DNA from: Eubacteriales Family XIII. Incertae Sedis bacterium
GTDB lineage: Bacteria > Bacillota > Clostridia > Peptostreptococcales > Anaerovoracaceae
Length of the DNA stretch: 7,008 nucleotides
NCBI GenBank assembly: GCA_031263335.1
Contig: JAISGB010000180.1
Span: forward strand, 1 to 7,008
Reading direction: 5' to 3'
Below are positions 1 through 5,657 of the stretch, in pieces. A model generated the notes under the pieces. It was not told the origin of the DNA. It saw only the letters and a list, made by a program, of their open reading frames with translations, and ran no database searches. Every line of letters starts with the position of its first letter. Position 1 is the stretch's first letter. Both the position numbers and the translations under genes were made by a program.

Positions 1-127
1 GGACGCCCGCCGCCCGGAAGCCCGTCGGAACGCAGACGCCGCCGTCCGTTCGCGTGACGCCCGCCGCCTGCCCGCCGCCCTTCACCGATTTCGTCGCCGC
101 GCCCTCCTTGATCGTCGCACTCGTCAT
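1..127 (-). CDS. argJ: ArgJ, bifunctional ornithine acetyltransferase / N-acetylglutamate synthase (N-terminal fragment)
   Basis: This is the first 42 codons of a gene that runs off the left edge. ArgJ moves the acetyl group from N-acetylornithine to glutamate, which closes the cyclic arginine pathway in the cytoplasm. The visible protein begins MTSATIKEG and reaches a GGVCVPTGFRAAGV segment near residues 29-42. This matches the conserved ArgJ start, usually close to GGVTAPKGFxAAGV. The catalytic autocleavage Thr of the family lies far downstream and is not in the window. The ATG overlaps the argC stop as ATGA, and an AGAGGG ribosome binding site lies inside the last codons of argC, so translation is probably coupled. 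Gene order argC-argJ is the usual one. Whether the enzyme is mono- or bifunctional cannot be judged from this fragment. Confidence 0.85.
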   Translation of the reverse strand, partial: MTSATIKEGAATKSVKGGGQAAGVTRTDGGVCVPTGFRAAGV

Positions 128-1110
128 AACAACCCTCTTTCTTCGGATATACCCAACATGATATTCATACATTGTACGCCGGCGCCGGACGCGCCCTTTC
201 CCAGATTGTCATAGCGCGCGACAAGCAGGATGCGATCCTCGTTGCCTACGATGAAGATCTCCGCGTCGTTCCTGTCGCGCATCGCGTCCGCGCGCAGATA
301 GCCCGCCTCGGGATCTGCGCCCGCCGGCGCCACGCGGATGAACGGTTCGTCCCTGTACCGATCCTCAATGACCCGTCTGACATCCCCTGCGGACGCCCCC
401 TCCGCAAGCAGACCGCGCCGAAGCGGGACAACGACCGAAAGGCCGTTGAAATAGTCCGCTACATGGGGAACAAAGACCGGCGCCTCGGACAGCTTCGCCA
501 TCTTCGTCATCTCGGGCAGATGTTTATGCTCCTGCGTCAACGCGTACTGCCTCGGAGCTTTCAGCGAGTCGGCCTCTTTCCCGCGTGATCCGTCGATCTC
601 CGCAGCCCCCCGCAACGCCTTGTCCCGCGCCGCCTCATACCGCTCGATCATCTCCCTGCCCCCGCCGCTGTATCCCGTGACGCTGTGGAACGCAAACGGA
701 TAGTCCGCGCCGACGACGCCCGCGGCCGTCAGCGGCCGAACCAACAGGATGAAACCCGTGGCGTGGCAACCCGGCAAGGCGACACGGTTCGAACCACGAA
801 TCCGCTCGCGTTGTCCTGCCGCCAACTCCGGCAAACCGTAGACCCAATCTTCTTTGACCCGATGGTATGTGGACGCGTCGATCAGCCGCGCGTCCTCGGG
901 CGCCCGCGCGGCAATCGCTGCGGACTCCGCGTCGGGCAGACAGAGAAACGAGATGTCCGCCTCCGACATCCTTCGCAATCGCTCCCCGACATCCCTGCGC
1001 CGCGCGGGATCGATGCCGATAAGCTCGACGCCTCTGTGCCGCGCGAGAAAATGTTCAATCCGAAGCCCCGTCGTGCCGGCTCCGCCGTCGATAAAGACCT
1101 TATGCCCCAA
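124..1110 (-). CDS. argC: ArgC, N-acetyl-gamma-glutamyl-phosphate reductase (type 2)
   Basis: ArgC catalyses NADPH-dependent reduction of N-acetylglutamyl-5-phosphate to the semialdehyde, the third step of arginine synthesis, in the cytoplasm. The N-terminus HKVFIDGGAGTTGLRI is the nucleotide-binding start typical of the short type 2 AGPR class. The catalytic Cys is C115 in LPGCHATGF, and HKHLPEM (residues 195-201) is the conserved His-containing stretch. The predicted length of 328 residues is near the roughly 310-320 usual for type 2. The frame stays open back to a TTG at 1134, but I chose the TTG at 1110: it gives MGHKVFIDG, which fits the family N-terminus, and has a GGTGG-like site four bases upstream. 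The start is therefore non-ATG and somewhat uncertain. LPGC replaces the common NPGC before the active Cys. The gene overlaps argJ by four bases and has its own promoter and ARG boxes. Confidence 0.93.
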   Translation of the reverse strand: MGHKVFIDGGAGTTGLRIEHFLARHRGVELIGIDPARRRDVGERLRRMSEADISFLCLPDAESAAIAARAPEDARLIDASTYHRVKEDWVYGLPELAAGQRERIRGSNRVALPGCHATGFILLVRPLTAAGVVGADYPFAFHSVTGYSGGGREMIERYEAARDKALRGAAEIDGSRGKEADSLKAPRQYALTQEHKHLPEMTKMAKLSEAPVFVPHVADYFNGLSVVVPLRRGLLAEGASAGDVRRVIEDRYRDEPFIRVAPAGADPEAGYLRADAMRDRNDAEIFIVGNEDRILLVARYDNLGKGASGAGVQCMNIMLGISEERGLL

Positions 1111-1207
1111 GCTGCCACCAACCTTCCAAGACAAATAAAGAAACCCGCGAGCCGACGATGCACGATCCCGATCGACGGCCCGTCATCGTTCAAACGCGCA
1201 GTACAAG

Positions 1208-1235
1208 TTTATACAAAAGCATTATGGTTTGTCAA
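1208..1235 (-). promoter_or_regulatory. argC promoter, sigma-A type
   Basis: On the minus strand a perfect -35 TTGACA (1235-1230) is followed, after 16 bases, by TATAAA (1213-1208), five of six matches to the -10 consensus. Transcription would start near 1201 and leave a leader of about 90 bases before the argC TTG at 1110. The tandem ARG boxes lie 8 bases upstream of the -35. The region is markedly AT-rich between two GC-rich genes. Assignment is by consensus only. Confidence 0.72.
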
Positions 1236-1242
1236 TAGAATT

Positions 1243-1260
1243 TACGAATATTTATTATAA
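1243..1260. promoter_or_regulatory. ARG box 2 (degenerate), partner of box 1
   Basis: Two bases from box 1 lies a second 18-base site whose core GAATATTTATT fits the ArgR consensus at 7 of 10 fixed positions and all four W positions. Paired ARG boxes 2-3 bases apart are the usual arrangement for the hexameric repressor, which supports this weak site. It also contains a minus-strand TATAAT (1259-1254) with no recognisable -35 at the right distance. Confidence 0.6.
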
Positions 1261-1262
1261 AA

Positions 1263-1280
1263 AATGAATTTTTATTCATT
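1263..1280. promoter_or_regulatory. ARG box 1, ArgR/AhrC operator upstream of argC
   Basis: The 18 bases AATGAATTTTTATTCATT match the known ArgR operator consensus WNTGAATWWWWATTCANW at every position. They form an uninterrupted palindrome around four T. Location upstream of argC, the first gene of the argCJ unit, agrees with control by the arginine-responsive hexameric repressor. The same palindrome read on the minus strand is followed by a run of T, so it could also act as a weak, AT-rich terminator for the upstream MFS gene. Operator is the better reading because the match is exact and the stem has only two G-C pairs. Confidence 0.85.
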
Positions 1281-1318
1281 TTCTCTGTACCACAGTATCC
1301 TCATCAACCCGCCCGCCG

Positions 1319-2527
1319 TCATAATCCGGTATCTCTGTAGTTCTTTTCCACCATAAACCAGATGACGCCGCTGACCGCAGCGACGATCAGGTAGAGCGCG
1401 CCGACGGTCAAGATCAGATTGAACGGGCTGAGTGAGGCGATGACCATGCCGACACTGCCCAAGACAAACCCGGAACAGGTCAAGAGCGACGAGGCCGCGC
1501 CGATATCCTGTTTCTGTTGCGCGAGCATGACAAAAGCGCCCGCGGGGCGGATGGCGCTGCTCATGACGGAGCCGGGCAACAGCAACAGGATGAAGATCCA
1601 TGGCCCGCGCATACCGAACAGCATCACAAACAAGCCGCTGGCGGCCATCCCCACAAAACAGGTCTTGATGATCGCATTTCGCTCGAACCAACGCGTCAGA
1701 CGAACATAGAGCAAGGGTCCCAACATGATTCCCGCAGCGTTGAGCGCGAAAAAATAGCTGTATACGCGACCGCTTAAACCGAAGAACTCCTGAAAGATAT
1801 AGGTGGATGAGGAGACGAAAGCCATGCATCCGACAAGCACAAGCGTGAAAACAGGAAGCAGGACGGAGAATTTCGGATTCTTCATGATGACGCCGAGACG
1901 GACAAAGGTCTTCAGTATGGAGATGTCGTTTCGCGCCCCAATGGTTTCATGAAAAACAAAGGACCAAATCAAGATCGCGACGCCCATCGCGGCCTGTAAC
2001 CAAAAGATCCCCCGCCAACTCGTAAGGGCCAACAGCATGGCCCCGATCACGGGCGCCACAATGGGGCCGATCGTAGCGATGGACTGGACCAAGGCAAGCA
2101 CCGTTTCCTGCTTCCGTCCCACATAGACGTCCCGCGTGATCGCCGTGGAGGTCGTCAACGTCACACCGCCGCCTATGGCCTGAACGATGCGGGCAAAGAT
2201 CAGCCAAGGGGCGTTCACGGAGAGCGCGCAACATATGCTGCCGGCCGGATAGATGAGCAGTCCGATGATCAGGATGATCTTTCGCCCGAAACGGTCGCTC
2301 AGCGGACCCCACACGAGCGAGACGACGGCGAAGGTGATAAAAAATACGATCAAGGTCACATTCACCAAGGCGGCGGATGTGTCAAATCCCTTCGCGATGG
2401 CCGGAAGCGCGGGCAGATACATGTCCGTCGACAGCGGCGCGAACGTACTCAACAGGATGATGAACACGATCAGGCCCCTGTTGCCCTTTTTACGGTCTTG
2501 TTCGACGAGACCCGCCTCTTTCTCCAT
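1319..2527 (-). CDS. MFS multidrug/metabolite exporter, Bcr/CflA family (DHA1)
   Basis: This is a 402-residue inner-membrane proton antiporter of the 12-helix drug:H+ antiporter family. Family members (Bcr, CflA) export bicyclomycin, chloramphenicol or small metabolites such as cysteine. Visible marks are STDMYLPALP at the end of helix 1 with D35, motif A GPLSDRFGRK (74-83) between helices 2 and 3, R113 in FARIVQAIGGG of helix 4, and a motif C-like GPIVAPVIGAML (154-165) in helix 5. Hydrophobic segments continue to near the C-terminus, ending in a short polar tail. Length is normal and there is no frameshift. The ATG at 2527 has a GGGGA site six bases upstream. It starts 73 bases after argF without a convincing terminator between, so co-transcription is likely. 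Its base composition looks lower in GC than the flanking genes (for example 31 of 60 bases G+C at 1801-1860, against 44 of 60 at 4321-4380 in the PHP gene). Substrate is unknown; position suggests, but does not show, a link to arginine metabolism. Confidence 0.88.
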   Translation of the reverse strand: MEKEAGLVEQDRKKGNRGLIVFIILLSTFAPLSTDMYLPALPAIAKGFDTSAALVNVTLIVFFITFAVVSLVWGPLSDRFGRKIILIIGLLIYPAGSICCALSVNAPWLIFARIVQAIGGGVTLTTSTAITRDVYVGRKQETVLALVQSIATIGPIVAPVIGAMLLALTSWRGIFWLQAAMGVAILIWSFVFHETIGARNDISILKTFVRLGVIMKNPKFSVLLPVFTLVLVGCMAFVSSSTYIFQEFFGLSGRVYSYFFALNAAGIMLGPLLYVRLTRWFERNAIIKTCFVGMAASGLFVMLFGMRGPWIFILLLLPGSVMSSAIRPAGAFVMLAQQKQDIGAASSLLTCSGFVLGSVGMVIASLSPFNLILTVGALYLIVAAVSGVIWFMVEKNYRDTGL

Positions 2528-2600
2528 GCGTTTTCCCCATACATTTTCTCCGAGCGGAACCCTGCCGCCCCCACAGCGGATCCCGATCGATTCCCATTGT

Positions 2601-3590
2601 CTATGTTAACGTGGCCACCAAAATGGCTTTGATCGTGTGCATGCGGTTCTCCGCCTCATCAAACACGACGGAATGCGCGCTGCGGAACACCTCGTCGGTC
2701 ACCTCTCGTATATCATACCCCAGTTCGTATTGCTCCTTGGCCATATCCGTTTCAAAATCATGGAAGGACGGCAGGCAGTGCATGAACAATACGTTCGGAT
2801 TGCCCGTCGCCTCGAGCAGATCCGTCGTGACCTTGTAGGGCGCGAGCAACTTGACCCGTTCGGGGATCCGGTCCTCCTCCCCCATGGACGCCCATATGTC
2901 GGTGTACAGGACGTCCGCGCCCTCGACGGAACGGATATCGCTCGAGAACCCGATCTCCGCGCCCGACCCGGCGGCGACGCCGCGCACCGCCTCCAAGATC
3001 GCATCCTGCGGCGCCAATTCGCGGGGACCGTAGGCCACGAACTTCATGCCCATCTTCGCGCAACCGTACATCCACGCGTACGCCATGTTATTGCGGGTAT
3101 CGCCGCAGAATACGACCTTTACGTCCGAGAGGGGTTTTGCGATATGCTCCTCGATGGTGAGCAGATCGGCGAGTATCTGCGTGGGGTGATCCACATCGGT
3201 AAGCCCGTTGTAGACGGGTACGCCCGAATACCGCGCGAGCGCCTCGACAACGGATTGCTCGTACCCCCTGTATTCGATGCCGTCGTACAGGCGACCGAAC
3301 ACCTTGGCGCTGTCCTCGAGCGATTCCTTCTTGCCAAACTGGGAATGCCTGTTGTCCAAGAAGGTGACGCCGCCGCCCTCCTGCGTGACGCCCACCTCAA
3401 ACGAGCTGCGGGTCCGCGTGGAACTCTTTTCGAACAGCAGGAGGACATTCTTGCCCTTGAGGCTGTCACCCGTCCTGCCGGCCCGCTTGTCCGCCTTGAG
3501 TTTCTTTGAAAGATCGAGCAAATAGCGGATCTCATCCCGACTATAATCCATCAAAGTCAGAAAACTGCGCCCCTTTAAATTGACAGCCAT
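2601..3590 (-). CDS. argF: Ornithine carbamoyltransferase, anabolic
   Basis: The enzyme condenses ornithine and carbamoyl phosphate to citrulline in the cytoplasm and normally works as a trimer. All signature motifs are present and in order: the carbamoyl-phosphate loop SSTRTRSSFE (S57-T58-R59-T60-R61), DHPTQILADLL with HPTQ at 135-138, the ornithine-side SMGEE loop (235-239), and HCLPSFHD with catalytic-site C272. EVTDEVF and ENRMHTIKAI close the protein. At 329 residues it is of normal length. The ATG at 3590 is set by a textbook AAAGGAGG (3606-3599) eight bases upstream. Sequence alone does not fully separate anabolic ArgF from catabolic ArcB. I call it anabolic because of the ARG box upstream, the nearby argCJ, and the absence of arcA or arcC here. 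Confidence 0.95.
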   Translation of the reverse strand: MAVNLKGRSFLTLMDYSRDEIRYLLDLSKKLKADKRAGRTGDSLKGKNVLLLFEKSSTRTRSSFEVGVTQEGGGVTFLDNRHSQFGKKESLEDSAKVFGRLYDGIEYRGYEQSVVEALARYSGVPVYNGLTDVDHPTQILADLLTIEEHIAKPLSDVKVVFCGDTRNNMAYAWMYGCAKMGMKFVAYGPRELAPQDAILEAVRGVAAGSGAEIGFSSDIRSVEGADVLYTDIWASMGEEDRIPERVKLLAPYKVTTDLLEATGNPNVLFMHCLPSFHDFETDMAKEQYELGYDIREVTDEVFRSAHSVVFDEAENRMHTIKAILVATLT

Positions 3591-3636
3591 CTACACGGCC
3601 TCCTTTCGCGTAAGCCTCCGAACAGTATATTAAGGT

Positions 3637-3670
3637 AACTACACAACGGTCACGCTATTTTTGCGTAGTT
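3637..3670. repeat. Imperfect inverted repeat in the argF leader
   Basis: AACTACACAA (3637-3646) and TTGCGTAGTT (3661-3670) pair at 9 of 10 positions around a 14-base loop. On the argF strand the hairpin would form within a leader of about 160 bases, roughly 45 bases before the start codon. No T run follows it in that direction, so it is not an ordinary terminator. A perfect 10-base palindrome AATTTAAATT (3673-3682) sits beside it. A role as operator or mRNA structure is possible but unproven. I see no T-box signature in the leader. Confidence 0.45.
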
Positions 3671-3757
3671 TTAATTTAAATTTTGAACAGTAGTCTAAAC
3701 TGATATATGAATGACCTGAATAAGATACAACAGATGCAAAAAATACGCGCCTTATTT

Positions 3758-3785
3758 ATTATACAGCAGACGCGCGCAATGTCAA
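3758..3785 (-). promoter_or_regulatory. argF promoter, sigma-A type
   Basis: On the minus strand perfect -35 TTGACA (3785-3780) and perfect -10 TATAAT (3763-3758) are separated by 16 bases. Transcription would begin near 3751 and give a leader of about 160 bases before the argF ATG. The spacing and elements resemble those of the argC promoter closely. A second, weaker candidate (GTGACC, 18 bases, TATACT) lies nearer the gene around 3624-3653. Confidence 0.78.
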
Positions 3786-3811
3786 TGAAAACCTGTATGT
3801 TTTTGTTTTAT

Positions 3812-3829
3812 CTTGCATTTTTATGCAGA
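3812..3829. promoter_or_regulatory. Variant ARG box upstream of argF
   Basis: The palindrome TGCATTTTTATGCA (3814-3827) fits the ArgR operator core with one symmetrical change in each half (TGCAT and ATGCA for TGAAT and ATTCA): 8 of 10 fixed positions and all four W positions match. It lies between the end of the PHP gene and the argF promoter, 26 bases upstream of the -35, the same layout as at argC. The neighbouring sequence at 3792-3809 matches the consensus too poorly to be called a partner box. Confidence 0.6.
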
Positions 3830-3856
3830 ATGAAAGCGATCATACCCGCGCGTACC

Positions 3857-4711
3857 TTATCCGCGCCGGGAACGCGCGGCGATCCGCAGCGATTCGACGA
3901 CGCCGAGATCGTTGAAATCGAGCAACCCGCCGCGTCCCGTCGCGATCTCGATGCCGGGCTTCACACGGGGTCCGTGGAAATCGGAACCGCCGGTGATCAC
4001 AAGGCCGTACCGTTCGGCCATCCGGACGTACGCGTCGCGCCGTTCCGGGCCGTACGTCCCATAATGGCATTCCAAAGCGCCCAAACCGAGCTTCCTGAGT
4101 CCGACAATCGCCGCCTCGAACGCCTCGCCCTCCAACCGCAGGGAATGGGGATGGGCAAGCGCAGCCACCCCGCCGGCGGATCGGATCGCGTCGATGCTCT
4201 CGCGGGCCGTCGGTTTGGGACGGTTCACCTTTTCGAATTCCTCTCCCGTGAGATAGCGCCGAAAGGCGTCCTCGACGCTTGCCGCGCAACCCGCGCGCAC
4301 GAGCGCCGCCGCGATATGCGGTCGTCCGACATAGGCTCCGCGCGCGCCGATCTCCGCGCGATCCGGACATACGCCCCGCGCGGCCAAATACGCGAGGACG
4401 CGCGCGATCCGTTCCTCCCTCATGGATAGGAAACCGTCGCACGCGCGCCGCAGGCCGGCATCCTCGATGTCGATGAGGTAGCCGAGTATATGTTGCTCGT
4501 TCTCCGCGTCGGTCGATATCTCGATGCCGGGGACGAAATCCAAACCCGCCTCAAGCGCCGCCGCCCGGCCTTCCGCCACGCCGCCGGTCGAATCGTGATC
4601 GGTGACAGCGACAAGCCCCGCGCCCGCCGCCAAAGCGAGCCGCATCAGCGTCGCCGGCGCGTATTCCCCGTCGGACACCGAAGTATGAAGATGCAGGTCC
4701 ACAAGACCCAT
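3857..4711 (-). CDS. PHP-domain metal-dependent phosphoesterase (YciV/RnaAM-like nucleotide phosphatase)
   Basis: A cytoplasmic hydrolase of the PHP fold, 284 residues. Related proteins such as E. coli YciV (TrpH/RnaAM) release phosphate from 3',5'-nucleoside bisphosphates or degrade short RNA from the 5' end. The trinuclear metal site looks complete: HLH (H7, H9), D14, TDHD with H39, GIEIS with E64, H74 in QHILGY, RPHIA (H132), AHPH (H187, H189) and GSDFHG (D244, H246). An insert domain at about residues 90-170 is typical of this subfamily. An in-frame ATG exists at 4741, but I chose the ATG at 4711: it has AGGAGG (4723-4718) six bases upstream and starts directly at MGLVDLHLHT, as in the family. 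It diverges from the DUF4342 gene and precedes argF in the same direction, separated by the argF promoter region. Substrate is inferred from the family only. Confidence 0.88.
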   Translation of the reverse strand: MGLVDLHLHTSVSDGEYAPATLMRLALAAGAGLVAVTDHDSTGGVAEGRAAALEAGLDFVPGIEISTDAENEQHILGYLIDIEDAGLRRACDGFLSMREERIARVLAYLAARGVCPDRAEIGARGAYVGRPHIAAALVRAGCAASVEDAFRRYLTGEEFEKVNRPKPTARESIDAIRSAGGVAALAHPHSLRLEGEAFEAAIVGLRKLGLGALECHYGTYGPERRDAYVRMAERYGLVITGGSDFHGPRVKPGIEIATGRGGLLDFNDLGVVESLRIAARSRRG

Positions 4712-4781
4712 TCCCGTCCTCCTCTCATTACCGTTTATCATATCACGCGCAGGGGGTTTGCCGCCACCCCGGAGGAACGTA

Positions 4782-4790
4782 TGGTATAAT
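4782..4790 (+). promoter_or_regulatory. Extended -10 promoter for the DUF4342/two-component operon
   Basis: TGGTATAAT is an extended -10 (TGn plus a perfect TATAAT at 4785-4790). No good -35 is visible at 16-18 bases upstream, which is common for extended -10 promoters. It is the best plus-strand promoter in the gap between the PHP gene and the membrane-protein gene and would give a leader of about 125 bases. Confidence 0.5.
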
Positions 4791-4804
4791 GAAATAAAAC
4801 AGAT

Positions 4805-4835
4805 ACGATTTTTTCATTGAATTTAATCGTTTTTT
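4805..4835 (+). terminator. Hairpin followed by T run in the leader of the DUF4342 operon
   Basis: ACGATT (4805-4810) and AATCGT (4825-4830) form a perfect six-base inverted repeat, with a possible inner TTC/GAA pairing. The right arm runs directly into further T (4831-4835). The form is that of a weak intrinsic terminator. It starts only about 10 bases after the predicted transcription start, so it could be an attenuator, a regulator-binding palindrome, or chance in an AT-rich gap. Confidence 0.35.
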
Positions 4836-4922
4836 AATGTTCGCTCAATTCCATCTAAAACTTTCATTGCTATCATGTGAACAAGGGCAACAGTCGATGG
4901 AACGGACGAAAGGAACAAGACA

Positions 4923-5612
4923 ATGAAGATCACGATAGAACAGGTCGAAAAATTGGTAAATCTGACCGGCGTCTCCTACGAGGAGGCCAAGGCGGCGCTC
5001 GAATCGGCCGACGGAGACATCCTCGAAGCGATCATCGCTTTGGAGAAGGCGGGAAAAACCGCAAATCGGACAGGCGCCTACAGCACGGACGGCGGCGCGT
5101 TCTCCGAGGCGGAGCCGCACGTCGGAAGAGGCGGCGCGTACGGGCAAGGCGCGGCCTACGGCGGGCAATCGGGCGCGTACGGCCAAGGCGCCGAGGGTTG
5201 CCGAGGACAGGGAAGCGGCGCAGGGGCGGATAGAACGTCGAGCTTCTCGGAGGTCATGGGCAAGATGTGGAGATTCGCGGTCAAAGTATTCCACAAGGGC
5301 AACATCAATCATTTCGAGGTGTACAGGCGCGGGGAGAGCATCCTCAGCATCCCCGTGACCATCTTGGTCATCGCGTTGGTATTCCTCTTTTGGGTCACCC
5401 TGCCCGTATTGATCATCGCGTTGTTCTTCGGGTGCAGATACAGGTTCAGAGGCCCCGATCTCGATCGGGACGCCATCAACAACGCCATGAAGGCCGCGGC
5501 AAACACGGCGGAGGATATCAAACAATCCGTAAAGAACGCGGCAAACACGGCGGAGGATATCGATCGATCCGCACCGGACGCAGGGAACGGCGACGACGGC
5601 CGGACACAGTAA
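4923..5612 (+). CDS. UBA-like / DUF4342 single-membrane-region protein
   Basis: A 229-residue protein of unknown function with four visible parts. Residues 1-45 (ITIEQVEKLVNLTG then AKAALESADGDILEAI) resemble the UBA/EF-Ts N-terminal three-helix fold. Residues 46-105 are a Gly/Tyr/Gln-rich low-complexity linker with GAYGQG twice. Residues 107-182 match what I know as DUF4342: FSEVMGKMWRFAVKVFHKGN, then a hydrophobic stretch at about 141-170 long enough for one helix or a tight hairpin, then CRYRFRGPDL. Residues 189-216 are two copies of a 14-residue repeat (core AANTAEDI), probably a polar or amphipathic helix. There is no signal peptide. The ATG has AAAGGA eight bases upstream. It ends 45 bases before the response regulator gene, and a GC-rich hairpin (GTCGCC/GGCGGC, 5618-5633) lies between with no T run, so the genes are probably one transcript. 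A membrane-associated partner or target of the two-component system is inference. Confidence 0.82.
   Translation: MKITIEQVEKLVNLTGVSYEEAKAALESADGDILEAIIALEKAGKTANRTGAYSTDGGAFSEAEPHVGRGGAYGQGAAYGGQSGAYGQGAEGCRGQGSGAGADRTSSFSEVMGKMWRFAVKVFHKGNINHFEVYRRGESILSIPVTILVIALVFLFWVTLPVLIIALFFGCRYRFRGPDLDRDAINNAMKAAANTAEDIKQSVKNAANTAEDIDRSAPDAGNGDDGRTQ
5487..5570 (+). repeat. 42-base in-frame tandem duplication
   Basis: Two 42-base units (5487-5528 and 5529-5570) lie end to end inside the DUF4342 gene. They share a perfect 25-base identity at 5495-5519 and 5537-5561. Each unit encodes 14 residues around the core AANTAEDI. The near-identity at DNA level points to a recent duplication or to continuing slippage at this site. 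Confidence 0.9.
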
Positions 5613-5657
5613 GCGCCGTCGCCCGGAGGCGGCCTCGGAGCAAAGACGGAGGAATGC

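Noticed and set aside
1254..1282. The palindrome as an intrinsic terminator for the MFS gene
   Set aside because: Read on the minus strand it is a hairpin followed by T, but the stem is nearly all A-T, and the exact ArgR consensus explains it better. A minor dual role is not excluded.
2637..3509. A 290-codon plus-strand open frame opposite argF
   Set aside because: The opposite strand encodes complete ArgF with all motifs; this frame has no recognisable domain and no good ribosome site.
3706..3723. Possible further ARG box in the argF leader (TGAAT at 3708-3712 and again at 3717-3721)
   Set aside because: The two TGAAT copies are direct, not inverted, repeats and the spacer is GACC, so the site does not fit the operator.
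3591..3757. T-box riboswitch in the argF leader
   Set aside because: I could not find the conserved T-box core (a GGGTGGnACCGCG-like sequence) or an antiterminator/terminator pair.
3848..3866. GCGCG/CGCGC inverted repeat at the end of the PHP gene as a terminator
   Set aside because: The stem is only five bases, includes coding sequence, and no T run follows in the direction of transcription.
3707..4429. A 240-codon plus-strand open frame opposite the PHP gene and argF promoter
   Set aside because: It crosses the argF promoter region and lies antisense to the PHP gene, whose metal-binding residues are all present; it carries no domain signature.
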